From Brienomyrus brachyistius (Eukaryota; Chordata; Actinopteri; Osteoglossiformes; Mormyridae): 64,000 bases of DNA. Positions 42,680-54,992 of the stretch are shown here, one piece after another. The stretch is from assembly GCF_023856365.1 (NCBI RefSeq), contig NC_064535.1, positions 12,172,363 to 12,236,362 of the forward strand. The letters are read 5' to 3'. The stretch's first letter is position 1. Every line of letters starts with the position of its first letter. Under the pieces are notes generated by a model, which had not been told where the DNA came from, ran no database searches, and saw only the letters and a list, made by a program, of their open reading frames with translations. Made by a program: the position numbers and the translations under genes.

Positions 42680-43216
42680 AATTAGAGCAGTGATTCCCAA
42701 CCGGGGGTACGCGTACCCCTAGTGGTACGCGAGCACATTACAGGGGGTACGTGGAAAAAATTTTTATATTTAATTTCCCTGATGATGGGTAAATATTATC
42801 AGCCATTCCATTAGCTGTGCCCTGGTATAGAAAGAAAATATAGTTATTTATTTTAGTGTTTTGCTCCTGATGTTCTAAGTTTAAATGTCTGTTTAAAGGG
42901 GACTCATTCAGCTTTTGTTATAACAAAGGGAGGTTTATTTACTTTTTTTTAAATTTAGTATTTATTTTCAGATTTATCATTCACTTTCGTGGCAACATAT
43001 ATATTTATGTTAAATTTAAACTGAAAATAATAAAATGCCCAATAATTAAATGTTCAAGTTATGGAGATTTAATAAAATGTTTTAAATTTGATAATCAGTT
43101 GTACGTTCTACTTTTATTGAATCATCAACACATTTGACAAAGGGGGTACTTGTGGTATGAGAAAATCTCTCAGGGGGTACACAATTCAAAAAAGGTTGGG
43201 AAACACTGAATTAGAG
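42680..43216. mobile_element. Non-autonomous hAT-type element with 8-bp target duplication
   Basis: The 521-bp unit (42688-43208) begins CAGTGATTCCCAACCGGGGG and ends GGTTGGGAAACACTG. It is flanked by AATTAGAG on both sides (42680-42687 and 43209-43216). The sub-terminal GGGGGTACGCG and CAGGGGGTACAC are also inverted partners. No coding frame. It is inserted in sequence that looks like the 5' part of a Tc1-like element. Confidence 0.9.
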
Positions 43217-43480
43217 GAATCAGCCAATTAAGCCACACCCATTGCTGACACAGGTGTATAATTAAGCCACACCCATTGCTGACACAGGTGTATAATTAAG
43301 CCACACCCATTGCTGACACAGGTGTATAATTAAGCCACACCCATTGCTGACACAGGTGTATAATTAAGCACACAGCCATAGAATCTCTAGCAACGAACAT
43401 TTGGAACAGAATGGGTCGTCATACAGAAGAGGTTAAGGTCTTCCAACTTTCAGCAATGTACGGGTCAAAAGTATCAATGT
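43217..43480 (+). mobile_element. Tc1-like 5' region relic with expanded 34-bp repeat
   Basis: CACACCCATTGCTGACACAG, then GTATAA, then AGCACACAGCCATAGAATCT and GAATGGGTCGTCATACAGAA match, from memory, the leader and first codons of a common fish Tc1-like element. Four exact tandem copies of a 34-bp unit occupy 43227-43362. After the putative start codon the frame soon breaks. Confidence 0.5.
43227..43362 (+). repeat. 34-bp tandem repeat, 4 copies
   Basis: Unit beginning ATTAAGCCACACCCATTGCT and ending GGTGTATA, repeated at 43227, 43261, 43295 and 43329 with essentially no divergence, so the expansion is recent. Confidence 0.95.
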
Positions 43481-45787
43481 GTGTTGATAATTAGGAGTTT
43501 AGTCTAGACTAGAGGACAGCTACTTTTGAGCAACTGGACAGTTAGTAAATCATCAATCAGGCTTTAGAAAAATCACAGGTCGAAGTGACCTCTGCAGGTG
43601 TCAGGAACATCCTGCTGAGAACAGAAGCAGAGGCTGATGTGAGGGGGGGGGGTCGTGCCATTCGACATGAATGAGGAGCCCCACGGAGAGTTCCAGAGGT
43701 CTCCTTTCCTTTGCTGCGCGTCGCCTTCCATATGAGTGCCACCTTCTTGATGATGAGTCTGTAGGAGTATGTTTGGGAGGGAAGTGCCTCGATCAGCCCA
43801 CCAACCTGGAGCCCAGAAGCTACGAGGCCAGTGACTGCCTGAGAAAGAGATGTGGGATGAAGGGTGTGGAGATCCCCCTTCACATGATGCCAGACATCCC
43901 AGGCTCTCTCCTGGACCAGTCTACTGAAAACAAGGACCAGCGGGTTTTTTGTGAGCCACACCTGAATGTCCATTATGACCATGGGTGGAGAACCATTCTG
44001 TTCCAGGACACCCACCGAGGTCCCTCTGCTGCTGACTCCCCCCCCCACTCCCCCCAAGAGGGTGGAAATGAGACAGCTCAGGCATGTGAACCCTGCTGTG
44101 AATCTGTTCAGCTTACATGCATGGCAAACTGGGTCATTTTGCTCAGCAAACGCTTATGTAGGTGTTACTATAGTTACTTGCTGAAAGTTACTTGCTTAGA
44201 TCTGAAGAACATTTCCACTATTACTCTACCTGCTGGCCCTGTTCTGACCATCACGTAACCAAGATGACAGGAGTGTTAGCCGAGATTCTGAGGCCAAGGG
44301 GTCATGGCATACCCCCCCCCCCCCCGCCCAAAGCCTGCCAGAGAGCCACACAGAGATGACAAGATGCGATGACAGTGATATCTGTGCCCACCAATCAGTC
44401 TGGCTGTGTTCGCCAGAAGGGGAGGGTTCTAGAATCTTCTTAGCCGTGATGCGTTCGCAGTGCAGCTACATGAATTTGACATGGTGGCCAGCAAAGACCA
44501 GCTGCACTGTTTCCGTCTTGCCTCTTCAGGAATAAACCTTAAGAACGTCACAACATCCCTCTTAAAGCATTTTAACAACTGGGAGAATATTCCTGTATAC
44601 TTGTGGGGACAATATGTAGGTCATACTTAGCTAACCACCTACCACCTACGCTGACCTTTCCAGATGACCGGGCTGACCTGGGCCAACCTTCCATGCCGCC
44701 CAATGAAATTCAGAACTGCAGGCCCTCCAACAACAGTTGTCACTCACGTATGGTAATCTTACGTGGAATTGACATCCCATGTGACATTAATGCTGTCACA
44801 CTTCAGTTCAACAACTCTGAGCTCAGGGAAAGCCTCCAGTCCCTGAGCAGATCCACTTGACAAATAATCCTGTTTGCGTCAACGAGCTGTCGCACGTGGT
44901 TGGTATCATGATGAAATGCTTCGCTGTGCAGAGTCTCACAGGTACAGAGAAAGACCGCCACAGAACCGCAGCCAAGGGAGAAAGATCACAGCAGAGGGAA
45001 GCTCAAACCGTCCCAGAAAATTTTCTTGACAATAACAAGACAGATGACTTCCCCAAGGTGTCTGGGGCCCGAAGAGCAGATAATTATGCGCTGGGCTCTG
45101 AGGGGACCGTATGGCCAGTAGGGTCATGCCACAGTTTGGACTGAAGCCCCCAGACTCTCTCCAGGGATGTGGCAGCACTGGGGGGGTGTCTGTCCTCTGC
45201 CCAGGCTGACCGACAACCCGAGGCCAATGGGTACTGGTGGAGAAGTTCTCACACAAGTCAAGACAATCTGGACCTTCCTGACCGTAAGGCTAATTACAGC
45301 CTCATCTTGGCCCTCCTTACAACATGAGGGGTGTCTCTCCCGGTTAGGAAGCCATCTGTGATTGATAAGAAGAACGACATTGGGCTGAACACGTCAAGGA
45401 TTTCTGTGCTCTTGGTTTTTTTCTGCTTGTCAGTATCGCAAATCGGGTCAAATGATGCACTTGGGCGCTTTAGAGACATGCTTACTTCTTGGGTGAGGGG
45501 TGCAGATCGCAGCAAAAAAGAGTCCTCAGCATGGACAGGCCTTTGACAGAAAGAGAAATCCTCACTTTAATTTTCCCAGAATTCCTTGAGGTGAATCACA
45601 CCGTCTTCATGCTGTCAAAAGCTGGCTGGAGCCAAAAGCATCTAAAAGGAAGAATCAGTTAGTCTGGCACTCAGAGGTGGCAGTGCTCCTTTGGTCTCGA
45701 TCTCACGGAGACCGTTTCCTGAAATTCCAAACATCTGAAAGCCATCCTCTGCCCTTTAACCTTTTCGGGAAGACCCGATTTAGCGAG
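43481..45787. other. Intergenic, no supported gene
   Basis: Overlapping sense (43671-44258, 195 codons) and antisense (43557-44057, 166 codons) open frames occur, but neither has a recognised motif, codon bias or splice context. Polypurine and poly-C/G tracts (for example 43640-43651 and 44312-44325) are present. Confidence 0.4.
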
Positions 45788-45812
45788 ACACACACACACA
45801 CACACACACACA
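45788..45812. repeat. (AC)n microsatellite
   Basis: About 12 AC units. Confidence 0.9.
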
Positions 45813-45989
45813 TATGTCAGTGCTGGTGCAAAGCCGCTAAGGAATCTGTCAGGAGACTCCTCATGAAAAGGTGCGTCTGAGAAAGGCAGAGATGGCAACA
45901 CGCATCATCAGGAAACACATGAAACTGCTAACAGCTAACAGATATAACACAGCTCTCTCCAGACAGAGAAATGTAACGGAGTTCTTTTA

Positions 45990-46105
45990 CAGAGTCCGCC
46001 ATGATGGCTCCTTGCCTTTCACCCCAGGGAACAATGTGATACAAGGATCCATTCTGCTCTTCCTATGAGACCCCCTATGAAATCTGCTCACAGATCAGCC
46101 ATTTC
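45990..46105 (+). repeat. Dispersed 110-bp repeat, copy 2
   Basis: Second copy of the repeat at 42325-42435, with the same ordered blocks (ATGATGGCTCC, CCCAGGGAAC, ACAAGGATCCAT, GCTCACAGAT) and scattered substitutions. Confidence 0.6.
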
Positions 46106-46202
46106 TGAATCCTTACTATAGGTCTGCCCGTTCAGTGCCTCACCCCCCATCCATCCCGTAATCTGTGATGTCTCAGATGTTTGGTGAACATTGCTGGCAG
46201 TT

Positions 46203-46203
<1 letters not shown>

Positions 46204-46262
<59 letters not shown>

Positions 46263-46274
46263 TGGGGGGGGGGG
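46204..46274. repeat. (TG)n microsatellite followed by a G tract
   Basis: About 28 TG units, then a run of G near 46264-46274. The several frames of repeated T-H or C-V residues here are artefacts. Confidence 0.95.
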
Positions 46275-47152
46275 ACGGTGAGCACTGGTTAAAAGCGCAT
46301 CGGTCACCACGGCAGCAGTCCGACACGTGTCACAAGCGTTCATGTCTTTGGTGTTCCGCATAGCCGCATTCCTGCTAACCTGTCAGTACCTTTCCTGTGA
46401 CGCCTTCTCCGTACGCTAATGACTCCTTACCAGTAAGCCCCGCCCCCCCGCATGATGCATGCACACTGACATAGATAATTCCAGTTAATTTGGGCCCTTT
46501 TCGGCCTTAGTTACCATCAGACGCACTGTGCTGAGTTTTGACAAGCTGGCACTGGGGAAGAAGTGGGTGGGGAGGGCTGGGATAGGGATGGGGGCTGAAG
46601 CTGGTGTGCATTGCAGGCTGGGTGGGGGAGGGGACATAGAGCCAGCACTATGCATCAACAAACCTGGGGAGGTGGACAAAACTGCACCTGGAGGGGGTGC
46701 GATAACATCACTAAAAAAGCCATGGCCAGACCCCCCCCCCCTCCCATGTTTTATACAGTCAGACACAGATTAACTGCCCCAGTCAGTGATTTAATAACCA
46801 CAGAGCGGAACAGCCAATCTCAGATGAGACCATCATTTGGCAACATCTCAAAACTTTTACAGCATGTATTTAATTAATTACCGTGCAGAATCACTTCACC
46901 AGTGAGTTCTGAAGCATGAATGGGCTTGTATTCTATTTATTACTATTCATTTCAACAGCTGTGTAAATCAGGCTGATCGGATTATTTTAAATTGCTTCAG
47001 TTTACAGATTAAAAGTCAGGTTCCATTTGTTTCTATGTTTGCTGGCTCGCATGCAGTTAACTGGCAAGATGTGTGGCTGATATTTTTGGCACCAGCATGT
47101 GTTTGGATAGTAGTATCCCTCCCTGGGTGCTCTGATCCCTGGATGAGGTGAG

Positions 47153-47236
47153 GGACCTGTGCTGTGAAAGACCTGTGCTGTGAAAGACCTGTGCTGTGAA
47201 ATACCGGTGCTGTGAAAGACCTGTGTTGTGAAGGAT
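47153..47236. repeat. 16-bp minisatellite, about 5 copies
   Basis: Tandem GACCTGTGCTGTGAAA units with increasing divergence toward the right. Confidence 0.88.
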
Positions 47237-50103
47237 CTGTGTGAAGCGTCATGTACCATCAGGAGCAGACGCCTAAACTAACAGAGCCATGCTGTACTTC
47301 ATCCTGCACTGTAAAATAGGCCCATTTCTGCCTGTTAGGTAATTATGGGGGCTGGAGGGGCTTTCTGCTTTGGCCTCCTCATTCCTGTGGGACGGCCTTT
47401 GACTGGCCGCTCTGCGACATCCCATCACAGCCGCCACCCTGTAGACAGATGCAGCCTGACGTGACCTTATTAGCGTGTTTAATGCGCGGCGCTGCATCCT
47501 CCGCGTTAGGAGCTCCCCACTGATTAGCATTTCCGGCACATTCTGAGGGCCCCGCCTGACCCCGGGGACCTTGTGGACCTGCTGCAGGCATCTGAATCTC
47601 CGCACAGGACTGACCAATGGTCAAGGAGAGGCTGACAGCTGGGTCAGGGTGCTTAACCTCTAAACGTGAGATGGTGTTCAGCTGAAGGCAGCAGAACCCT
47701 GACACATCAAGCAGGACACACTCTGACTATCCTTTGTCTTAGACTAAAACGTCCATTAGCAGCTGGCCACAATATGACAAAAGAATGATCAGTGTTATAC
47801 CAGTCGCTAGATGCTGACTGGCTGTCAGGCTTCTGATCACTGGTCCTCTTCATGAGAAGCACATTCTCAGTGGCCTGTAAAACAAAACGACATAAATCCA
47901 CTTCATACATTTGTTTTTACAGGAACACTGCTGTATGCGAATCCTTTTTTAAGCCACCTGATATACTTTCTGTTTCATTGAACTTAATCATTAAATTTTT
48001 AAGCCAAAACACTACCAGTGTAATCACAACCTGCAAGATCTTCATTAAATAGGCTTGCCAGCATGTGGAACTGAGCAGATGTTACTACGTATGTTGAATA
48101 ATACTGAACAGGGCTGCTGGATAATTCACATCTGTGATATTAGAGCCCTGAAGGACTCAGTAATGCAGTGATAAGCACTAACATCCCACTCCAACCATGT
48201 TGGTTTACCAAAGCTTGCCAGCATTTATCCGCACTGAGCCGGAGTGAAAATGCTGAGTTCTGCTGCGGCCATCGCTTGGCTTGACCCTCTGCTCCATTAA
48301 CATGGGGACGCCACTTAAATTTGGCTTCATGAATAAACCTGACAGGGTGAGCTGTCTCGTTGACACCTGGGCCCTACAGGAGGGCTCTCCATGCCCTGGT
48401 GTCATGACTGCAGTGCAGTAACGTCACTCTGAAGAACGTACAGGGCCTCCACAGGTCCTCCAGCACTTACGAAACTTCATACACTGAAGGGTAACATGCT
48501 AACTTTCCCAGACAAATGATGGCTAAAGGGAGGGGGGTCTGCACGGGGATGTCCCCAAATGTCCTCTGTTCAATCACAACTTCAGGCTTCCCACCTCAGG
48601 CATACCGGGGGGAGCTAAAATTTATCGACTAGGTGGGGTACGGCTGCGGCGGTAATAACTAATTTTACCACTGCTGGAAAGTGGGATGATAGATTACCAG
48701 GACATTGCACATCATTTACGGATGTCAGGGACCTGCTGTCAATTTACCTGTGACTCTGAACTTCCAGGAAAGCTGGTGTATCTGAAACTTACTGTACTAT
48801 TCAGATTTGAAATTAAGAAACGCAGAATTCTCTTCACCTGTGCTTTCTGCGTAACCTGGCATGGGGATTGGACTGCTTGCTACGTAACAGAGGTGGATTT
48901 CTGGCAAATCTGGCTCAAGCTGCATCCTAGGCTATTTACTAAAATGTCCCAAGAACAGCAACTAAATTACGCTAAACCTCGGACACTAACAGCCAAAGCC
49001 TTATGGGAGGAAAGTTGAGGTTGAGCGTGAATGAACAGGTTCATAGTCACATGGTGTTTGTGTCCTCTGAGGCAGTGCCCTGGTGGTCTGTTAAACACAC
49101 ACTCAGCCCTCTGTGGCCTCTGACCGTTGTAGACTAACTTTGACAGACTGTCTGTGACAGCACTCAAAGATATATTCATGGTGGTTTATACATCAGAAAT
49201 GTGAACTTTTGGGAATCTCAGGAATCCCAGGGAGTTTCTTACATTGTTACATTTTATACATGTATCACTCCAAAGACACAGAAACATCAAGCGGACACTG
49301 AGCTATAAGATTTCTCCAGAAAGAGGCCACCTAATGCAGGCTTAATTGCACTGTCGCTCAGTCATGTTCTGTTCATGTACTGACGTTAATCATGTTTATA
49401 CTAATCGATCTTCACTCCTTCACCCTTAACCCGAAGACGCCATTCAACTTTCTACCTAACTGCATATTACAATATATTGATATTAATTTGCTTAATATCT
49501 TAATAAATAACGAGGCCAGAAATTACAATAAACTATTTTTTTAACTATACGGATTTTAAGTAATTTGCAAAATAGCACAAATACTTGAAAATCCCGTCAT
49601 TAAACGCTACCTGTGTAAACACTCCACATATTTATCTAATGAATTTACGTGTAGATTTTACTTTTAGAAATTGATGTTCTAAGCAAAATGCTTTCACTAT
49701 AGGCCTATGCGTCACCAATACGTGCACTTTAAAAAGAAAATTTGGAGCATAGGAAAATGATCGGCTATACCATTGTGCTCAGGTTAAATTCACGTGAAGC
49801 CATGATATTATAGGTCATGCTTAAGAGTTAACACCGTTTTGTTTCATAAATTGTTTAAAATCAGGATTGCGATGATCGCTGTTTCTGGGAATACGGGTCT
49901 GGATCCATTCACTGCAAACCTTTGTAACAAGTAGCTCCAAACAGACCTGAAAGCCTATACTCATCGATCCATGATGGGCGGTAATTCACGATCCGACTGG
50001 ATAAAACTGATTAAGAAAAGCATCAAGAAAATCTCTTTATTCGTTAGAATATTATTATAAGACGTATTGAAATACGATTTGCTCCCCATTATATAAATAT
50101 GAC

Positions 50104-50140
50104 ATTATTGGTGTCTTTGCTTGTAAAAGACACCAATAAT
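50104..50140. repeat. Perfect 15-bp hairpin
   Basis: ATTATTGGTGTCTTT at 50104-50118 is the exact reverse complement of 50126-50140, with a 7-base loop. It may be a remnant of a small inverted-repeat element or a structured RNA motif. Confidence 0.8.
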
Positions 50141-51899
50141 TAATATTCCCAGATGCCAAAGTCTATAAGCAATGAAATTAGTCCATAAATATGACATACA
50201 TATGATTCATGGAAGACGAGGCACAAGTCGAAGCCACCTTGACAAGACTTTCCTCCATCTTCGCCTTTGGGTTATATAGTAACAAGGGAGTTGTGTACAT
50301 CTTTGAAGTCCTTCAAAATTACGGTAGAACCATGTACATCCAAAAACCCTTTCCCCCCAGAAATTTGCATAATAAAAAACAAACCCGGTAACATAAACGA
50401 ATACAGCACATTTCCCAGGGGCTGCCAGTCAAATTTGATCAATAACCAAAATTTATGTTAGCGGTAGGCTATAGCATCTGCTCAATAGTACAAGCCTTAA
50501 ATTGGACCCAGTTCTTTAAAATGCCTAAGCATTCGGGGCTTTGATTTGCGTCTTGCGTTGCGCTGTCGCTCAGGAGAAGCTTCCCTTACTGTAATGTTAA
50601 GTATAAGAAGAAACGCAGCTGACCATATCGGGCCAGGCTGCAGACCAAAGTCTTGCATCTTTCATGTTCGGGTTATACTCCGGAAGATAGAAGGATGTCG
50701 ATAAACTTTTTGCGCCAACAAAGACGCATTGACGAAGCGCTTACTCGCCGGTACAAACAGAAAAAAATAAGAAAATAAGCATAGGAAAACGACAATTGTT
50801 CCTTCTTTATGCATGGTAGCCTATGCCTGAAATGTGGTATGCATGGCATATGCAAAAACATACGTATTGCGCAGACTATAGACAGACACAGCAAAAAGTA
50901 ATCTTAAGTGCAGGTAAATTACCCGAATGCCTTCCGTTGTTCAGATATCTTTTTATTTTTTATTTTTAAAACATAGGCCTAACATATCCAGGGTTTTGTA
51001 TCAGGTACTACGCTTAACCATGATTAACCATTATACGAGACATTCTCACGTTTGCTCCGATTTAGTCCTTAGGCAGATACACGATTAAAATACAAATAAA
51101 TGTGTATAATTAATTGTTCCAAATTGTCAGCGTAGCATTGCTATGCAATATATCAGTCTGAATGAACTGAATTCTTTTAACTATTAAAGGCAATTCTTCC
51201 CCCCTGCACTATAACTTCACTTTGCAGGTTTATATAATTTAGGTAGTTTTGATCTTATTTGCGACGCAATCCCAATGATTTACCAAATCACATGTATTGT
51301 ATAATTCATACCAATAGCTGAAATGTCACATTTATTCAAAAATATTCATTTAGTAAAGTTAGAAAAACCTTTGATAAGATCGGGATTGAATGCAATGACT
51401 ATTCATTTTTGTAAATAAAAACATTTTGTATTACAAAAATCGAAGCTAACCAAGAAAATCACTGCGACTATTCCGGAGGAAAGTCTTCCTCAGAACTGCA
51501 GACAATCATTCTTAAACATTTATAGTAGGCTACATTTTGGATGTTTAAATTTGAACAAATATAAAACCTATTATTTCTCACTGGAACACAAAATGTTAAA
51601 TAATATATTATATAAGAATATTAGAAAACTATATGGACATATCACGTTAATTTTCTTTTGTGTGATGCACTTAAACATCACATATAAGTTATTGCTGGAA
51701 CAGGCAACAACAGACAGTCAACATTTATGAAGTTACGTTATTAATATAATACAATACGCGCATGGTTTGCAAATAATGGATTGGAATGTATACTTTTGGG
51801 CAATATGGTTCAATATGTAATGAAATACGCTCAGTCGTTCTGCATTTTAAAAATCAATTTCAACCGTGAACGGGTTCCTTTCTGGTATAATTAAGGCGT

Positions 51900-52154
51900 C
51901 TGTAACAGGAGGGAAGCGCCAATCAAAACGACACCCGGGGGTGAGGGGGGACTAGAGGCCGTCATGCATGGCTGCTCTCCCAGGCAGACGTGGATAAGTG
52001 TCTGACACAGCAGCGCAAGTGGCAGTCGGGACCAGACATCGCGCTGCGCGTTCTCGTTCCGCCGTGGACTGCCGCCGGCACTGGGCCAGATCTGCACCTT
52101 CCTCACAAAGCAGCATCCAGTGCTCGCGGTCTGGAAAGAAGTCACAAACAGAGG
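51900..52154 (+). promoter_or_regulatory. Promoter and probable untranslated first exon of the PRDM8-like gene
   Basis: A GC/CpG-rich island in otherwise AT-rich DNA (GCGCTGCGCGTTCTCG near 52040). A donor-like GTAGGT follows 52154, and the acceptor of the first coding exon is at 52774, suggesting a non-coding exon 1 and a 620-bp intron. Inferred from composition and splice motifs. Confidence 0.5.
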
Positions 52155-52781
52155 GTAGGTTGCTTTAGTTTGTTCACTGTGTCATCAATACCTTGGCGTA
52201 TTCGAGTAAAACACACATTTTAAATGTCAAGATCACAACGAATTTGTTTTATATAAATTAACATAAAGCAAAAATCTATCTAGTCTACAACTTTTCCGAA
52301 GTTAGTCACGTCTAATGCTCAAATTTGTAATTTTATTAAAATTTTAAGTACCGACAAAGAAACATGGTTTTATAAAGCTTTGTCGTTATATATGGAAATA
52401 ATTTTTGATGAATAATACTAGTAGCCTATACGTTTTAAATGCTGATGGAATATTTGAAAACAATTGAAACAATAGAATGGACTCAAAAGAGTGGAATCGA
52501 TTAACTGCGCAAAGTGTAGTATAATTTAAATGCATCACTATAGCTTAAAAAACGTTTGCAAGACTGTTTATTTATTATAGAAATAAGTAACAAGTTACTA
52601 TGGTGATGCATTAATTCCAATATATATTACTTGTCTCGTGCTGCGGCACGATAACTACTGCATGCATGAACACAGAGAAAACACAGTGTTTGGATACGTC
52701 TAAATGAAACACGACCTACACGTAAACTATAGCCGCAGAATATTTTCGCGTCAGCATGTTCCTTGCTTTCACAGGATAAGC

Positions 52782-54839
52782 ATGGAGCTCAGTTTCCACC
52801 CTTGCGTTTTCTGGGATAATGACAGCAAATTTCAGCAACACCACCTGGCGGATGTCCTGACGAGCGTCCATGTGACTCGAGACCTTCCGCTCGGCGCAGC
52901 TTTCGGTCCCTTCGTCCTGCAGAACACCTTCTATGACACCATCGCTTTTATTGCCTTGAAATCCTGCGACAAAAGAAGCGGATCACACGTTTTTCGGGTA
53001 AGTTCAATCCAATCTGATAGCTGAGCGATGCGAGCTTTGTTTATGAATGAAATGATGTACAGCTACGTTTCTATCTATAGCCTACGTGTTATTTTGGACA
53101 ACACAATGTGAAGAATTACTTGTTAGGAATATGTCCATTATTTTTTTTTACATTAAAACATTAGTATGACGGATGTATTAGTATTTATTTGTCAGGGCCT
53201 GTGTCATTTTGCAATGACTACCACTAACTTGAAGTCAAAGTTAATCATGGATTGTAATAACGACTTTGGCATTGGCATTTAAACAGGTGGATACGGAAAC
53301 AATGAACAATTCACCTCTGGCGTTATCCTGGTTACGATTTGTGCAAGCTGCTTGCAACAAGGATGAGCAAAACATGGAAGCGTATCTTAAAAACGGACAG
53401 TTGTATTTTCGGTCCCTGCGGAGCATTCGAAGAAACGAAGAGCTACTGGTGTGGTATGGCGATGAACTCTCCCACTTGTTAGGATTTACCGACCTAAAAA
53501 CTACGAATCCCAATAACGGTAAGCAATGATCCTTAATCATCTTCCTGTAAATGTAATATAATTTTTCAACCGATGTGATAGACCTATATCAGAATAGTTA
53601 ATCCAGTAAGTTTCACTTGGAATGAAGTACTATAAATAAAGTATAACGACGTAAATGTTTTGTATATTTATCTATTTCAGTAATTCAGTTATTCTCAAAC
53701 ATACAGTAACATGGTTTATTTATTGTACAGGATTCAAGTGCATCAATTGCAGCCAGACCTTCAAGAACGAGTATCCCTATCTTGCGCACTGTCGATTCCT
53801 CTGTGCGCAAATGAAAAACGAATTTCCCCATCAAAAAACTCTGGAAGTAAAGCAGCAGCTGCAGCACCGCGTAACCGACTTCCATAATATTGCCAGAGAC
53901 CTGGAACGCAAAAAATCCAGCACCAATGAGGACACCACCAACGTGGTGCAACTTCGAAAAAGGAAGTATGAAGAAAGCGAGAGCTCTCGGGCGAAGAAAT
54001 CGGTCTTACTGGAAAAAAACAACAATTCTAATGCCAGTAACATCACAAATTTAACCACGGATATTTCTGCTGTTCCAGAGTTCGCTGTTTCTCTTATGAA
54101 GCTCAGTGCAGATCGATGTCCATTTAAAAAGGACCTGGCAGGATACAAACACAGTGCTTTTACCGAGGTTAAGAGGGTGAAGGAGAAAATTAAGAATGAA
54201 AAGGCAACGGATACAGTTAATGATATGGCGCACAACAGAAGTGGACAGAGCCGCGTCGGGATAGATTCGAGTTTACAGTCATCAGGAAGCGCTTTTTCAT
54301 TCGTTTTGCCGAAGGGTATCCGAGAGGAGCAGAAGAGCGCTTTCTGTAAACCTGACAAAAGGGCAGTAAACGAGTCGGCAGCGCACCCGTCCCATACACT
54401 AAGCGGTTCCTCAGCGCGGCCGGAGGACGTGTCAGAGACGATTACCTCCAAGACTGTATTGGGATACAGCAGTCTGATGGGTACCGCTTTGTTAAACGGA
54501 GAGCTCGCTGGTGCGCAGTCAGTATCCAGCAGTCATTTCGCATGCACACCGGAGGCATGGCCCCGGGCCGCTGGAGTGCATCTACAGACCGCGTCCCTTA
54601 CACTGCTGCCGCCGACGCTCACCTCCTTCGGTGTTTCCGTGCAGAACTGGTGCGCGAAATGCAACCTGTCTTTCCGAATGACTTCAGACTTGGTGTTTCA
54701 CATGCGGTCCCACCACAAGAAGGACTTCGCCCCAGAGTCGCAGATGAGGCGAAGGGAAGAGAAGCTATCTTGCCCCATATGTCATGAGTACTTCCGAGAA
54801 CGCCATCACCTGTCTCGTCATATGACATCTCACAGTTAG
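52782..54839 (+). CDS. prdm8b: PRDM8/ZNF488-family transcriptional repressor, 3 coding exons, 518 aa
   Basis: Exons: 52782-52997, 53287-53518, 53731-54839 (TAG). Family knowledge: PRDM8 is a nuclear PR-domain zinc-finger factor that represses transcription with BHLHB5 in neurons and retina; ZNF488 is its relative without the PR domain and works with OLIG2 in oligodendrocytes. Seen here: residues about 8-142 form a PR domain (FGPFVLQNTFYDTIAFIALK, WLRFVQAACNKDEQNMEAYL, EELLVWYGDELSHLLGF). A C2HC finger follows at about 153-174 (CINCSQTFKNEYPYLAHCRF), then a long low-complexity middle. Two C2H2 fingers close the protein at about 457-478 and 497-517 (FRMTSDLVFHMRSHH, FRERHHLSRHMTSH). It is shorter than human PRDM8 (689 aa as recalled) and longer than ZNF488. 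Position beside gdf10 suggests it is the fish counterpart of ZNF488 with the PR domain kept. The symbol is a best guess; the family is secure. Confidence 0.9.
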
Positions 54840-54986
54840 GGCGCTAACGAGAAACGAGTGCTGCACATTTGCCCAAGAATGTCTGTAAATACGACATTTT
54901 TGCATCTTTAATTCAATATTCCCACATGCATTCTTCATAAGTCAGTCCCGGTCTACTGAATACCGCTATATATATATATATACCGG

Positions 54987-54992
54987 AATAAA
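54987..54992 (+). promoter_or_regulatory. Candidate poly(A) signal of the PRDM8-like gene
   Basis: AATAAA 150 bp after the stop codon, just after a short (TA)n run. Confidence 0.55.

Larger units (their letters stand above)
46280..51899. other. Gene-poor interval upstream of the PRDM8-like gene
   Basis: No coding exon can be supported. 49.2-51.9 kb is strongly AT-rich. Contents include a 16-bp minisatellite and a hairpin, listed separately. As the 5' flank of a developmental transcription factor it may contain enhancers, but I cannot identify any from one sequence. Confidence 0.45.

Noticed and set aside
43227..43362. Regular 34-bp repeats considered as a CRISPR array
   Set aside because: The units are directly adjacent with no unique spacers, in a vertebrate genome and within a transposon relic.
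43557..44258. Overlapping 195-codon sense and 166-codon antisense frames
   Set aside because: No recognised motif, no splice context, and two long frames on opposite strands of the same DNA fit base composition better than a gene.
46088..46363. Frames rich in T-H or C-V
   Set aside because: They are the (TG)n microsatellite.
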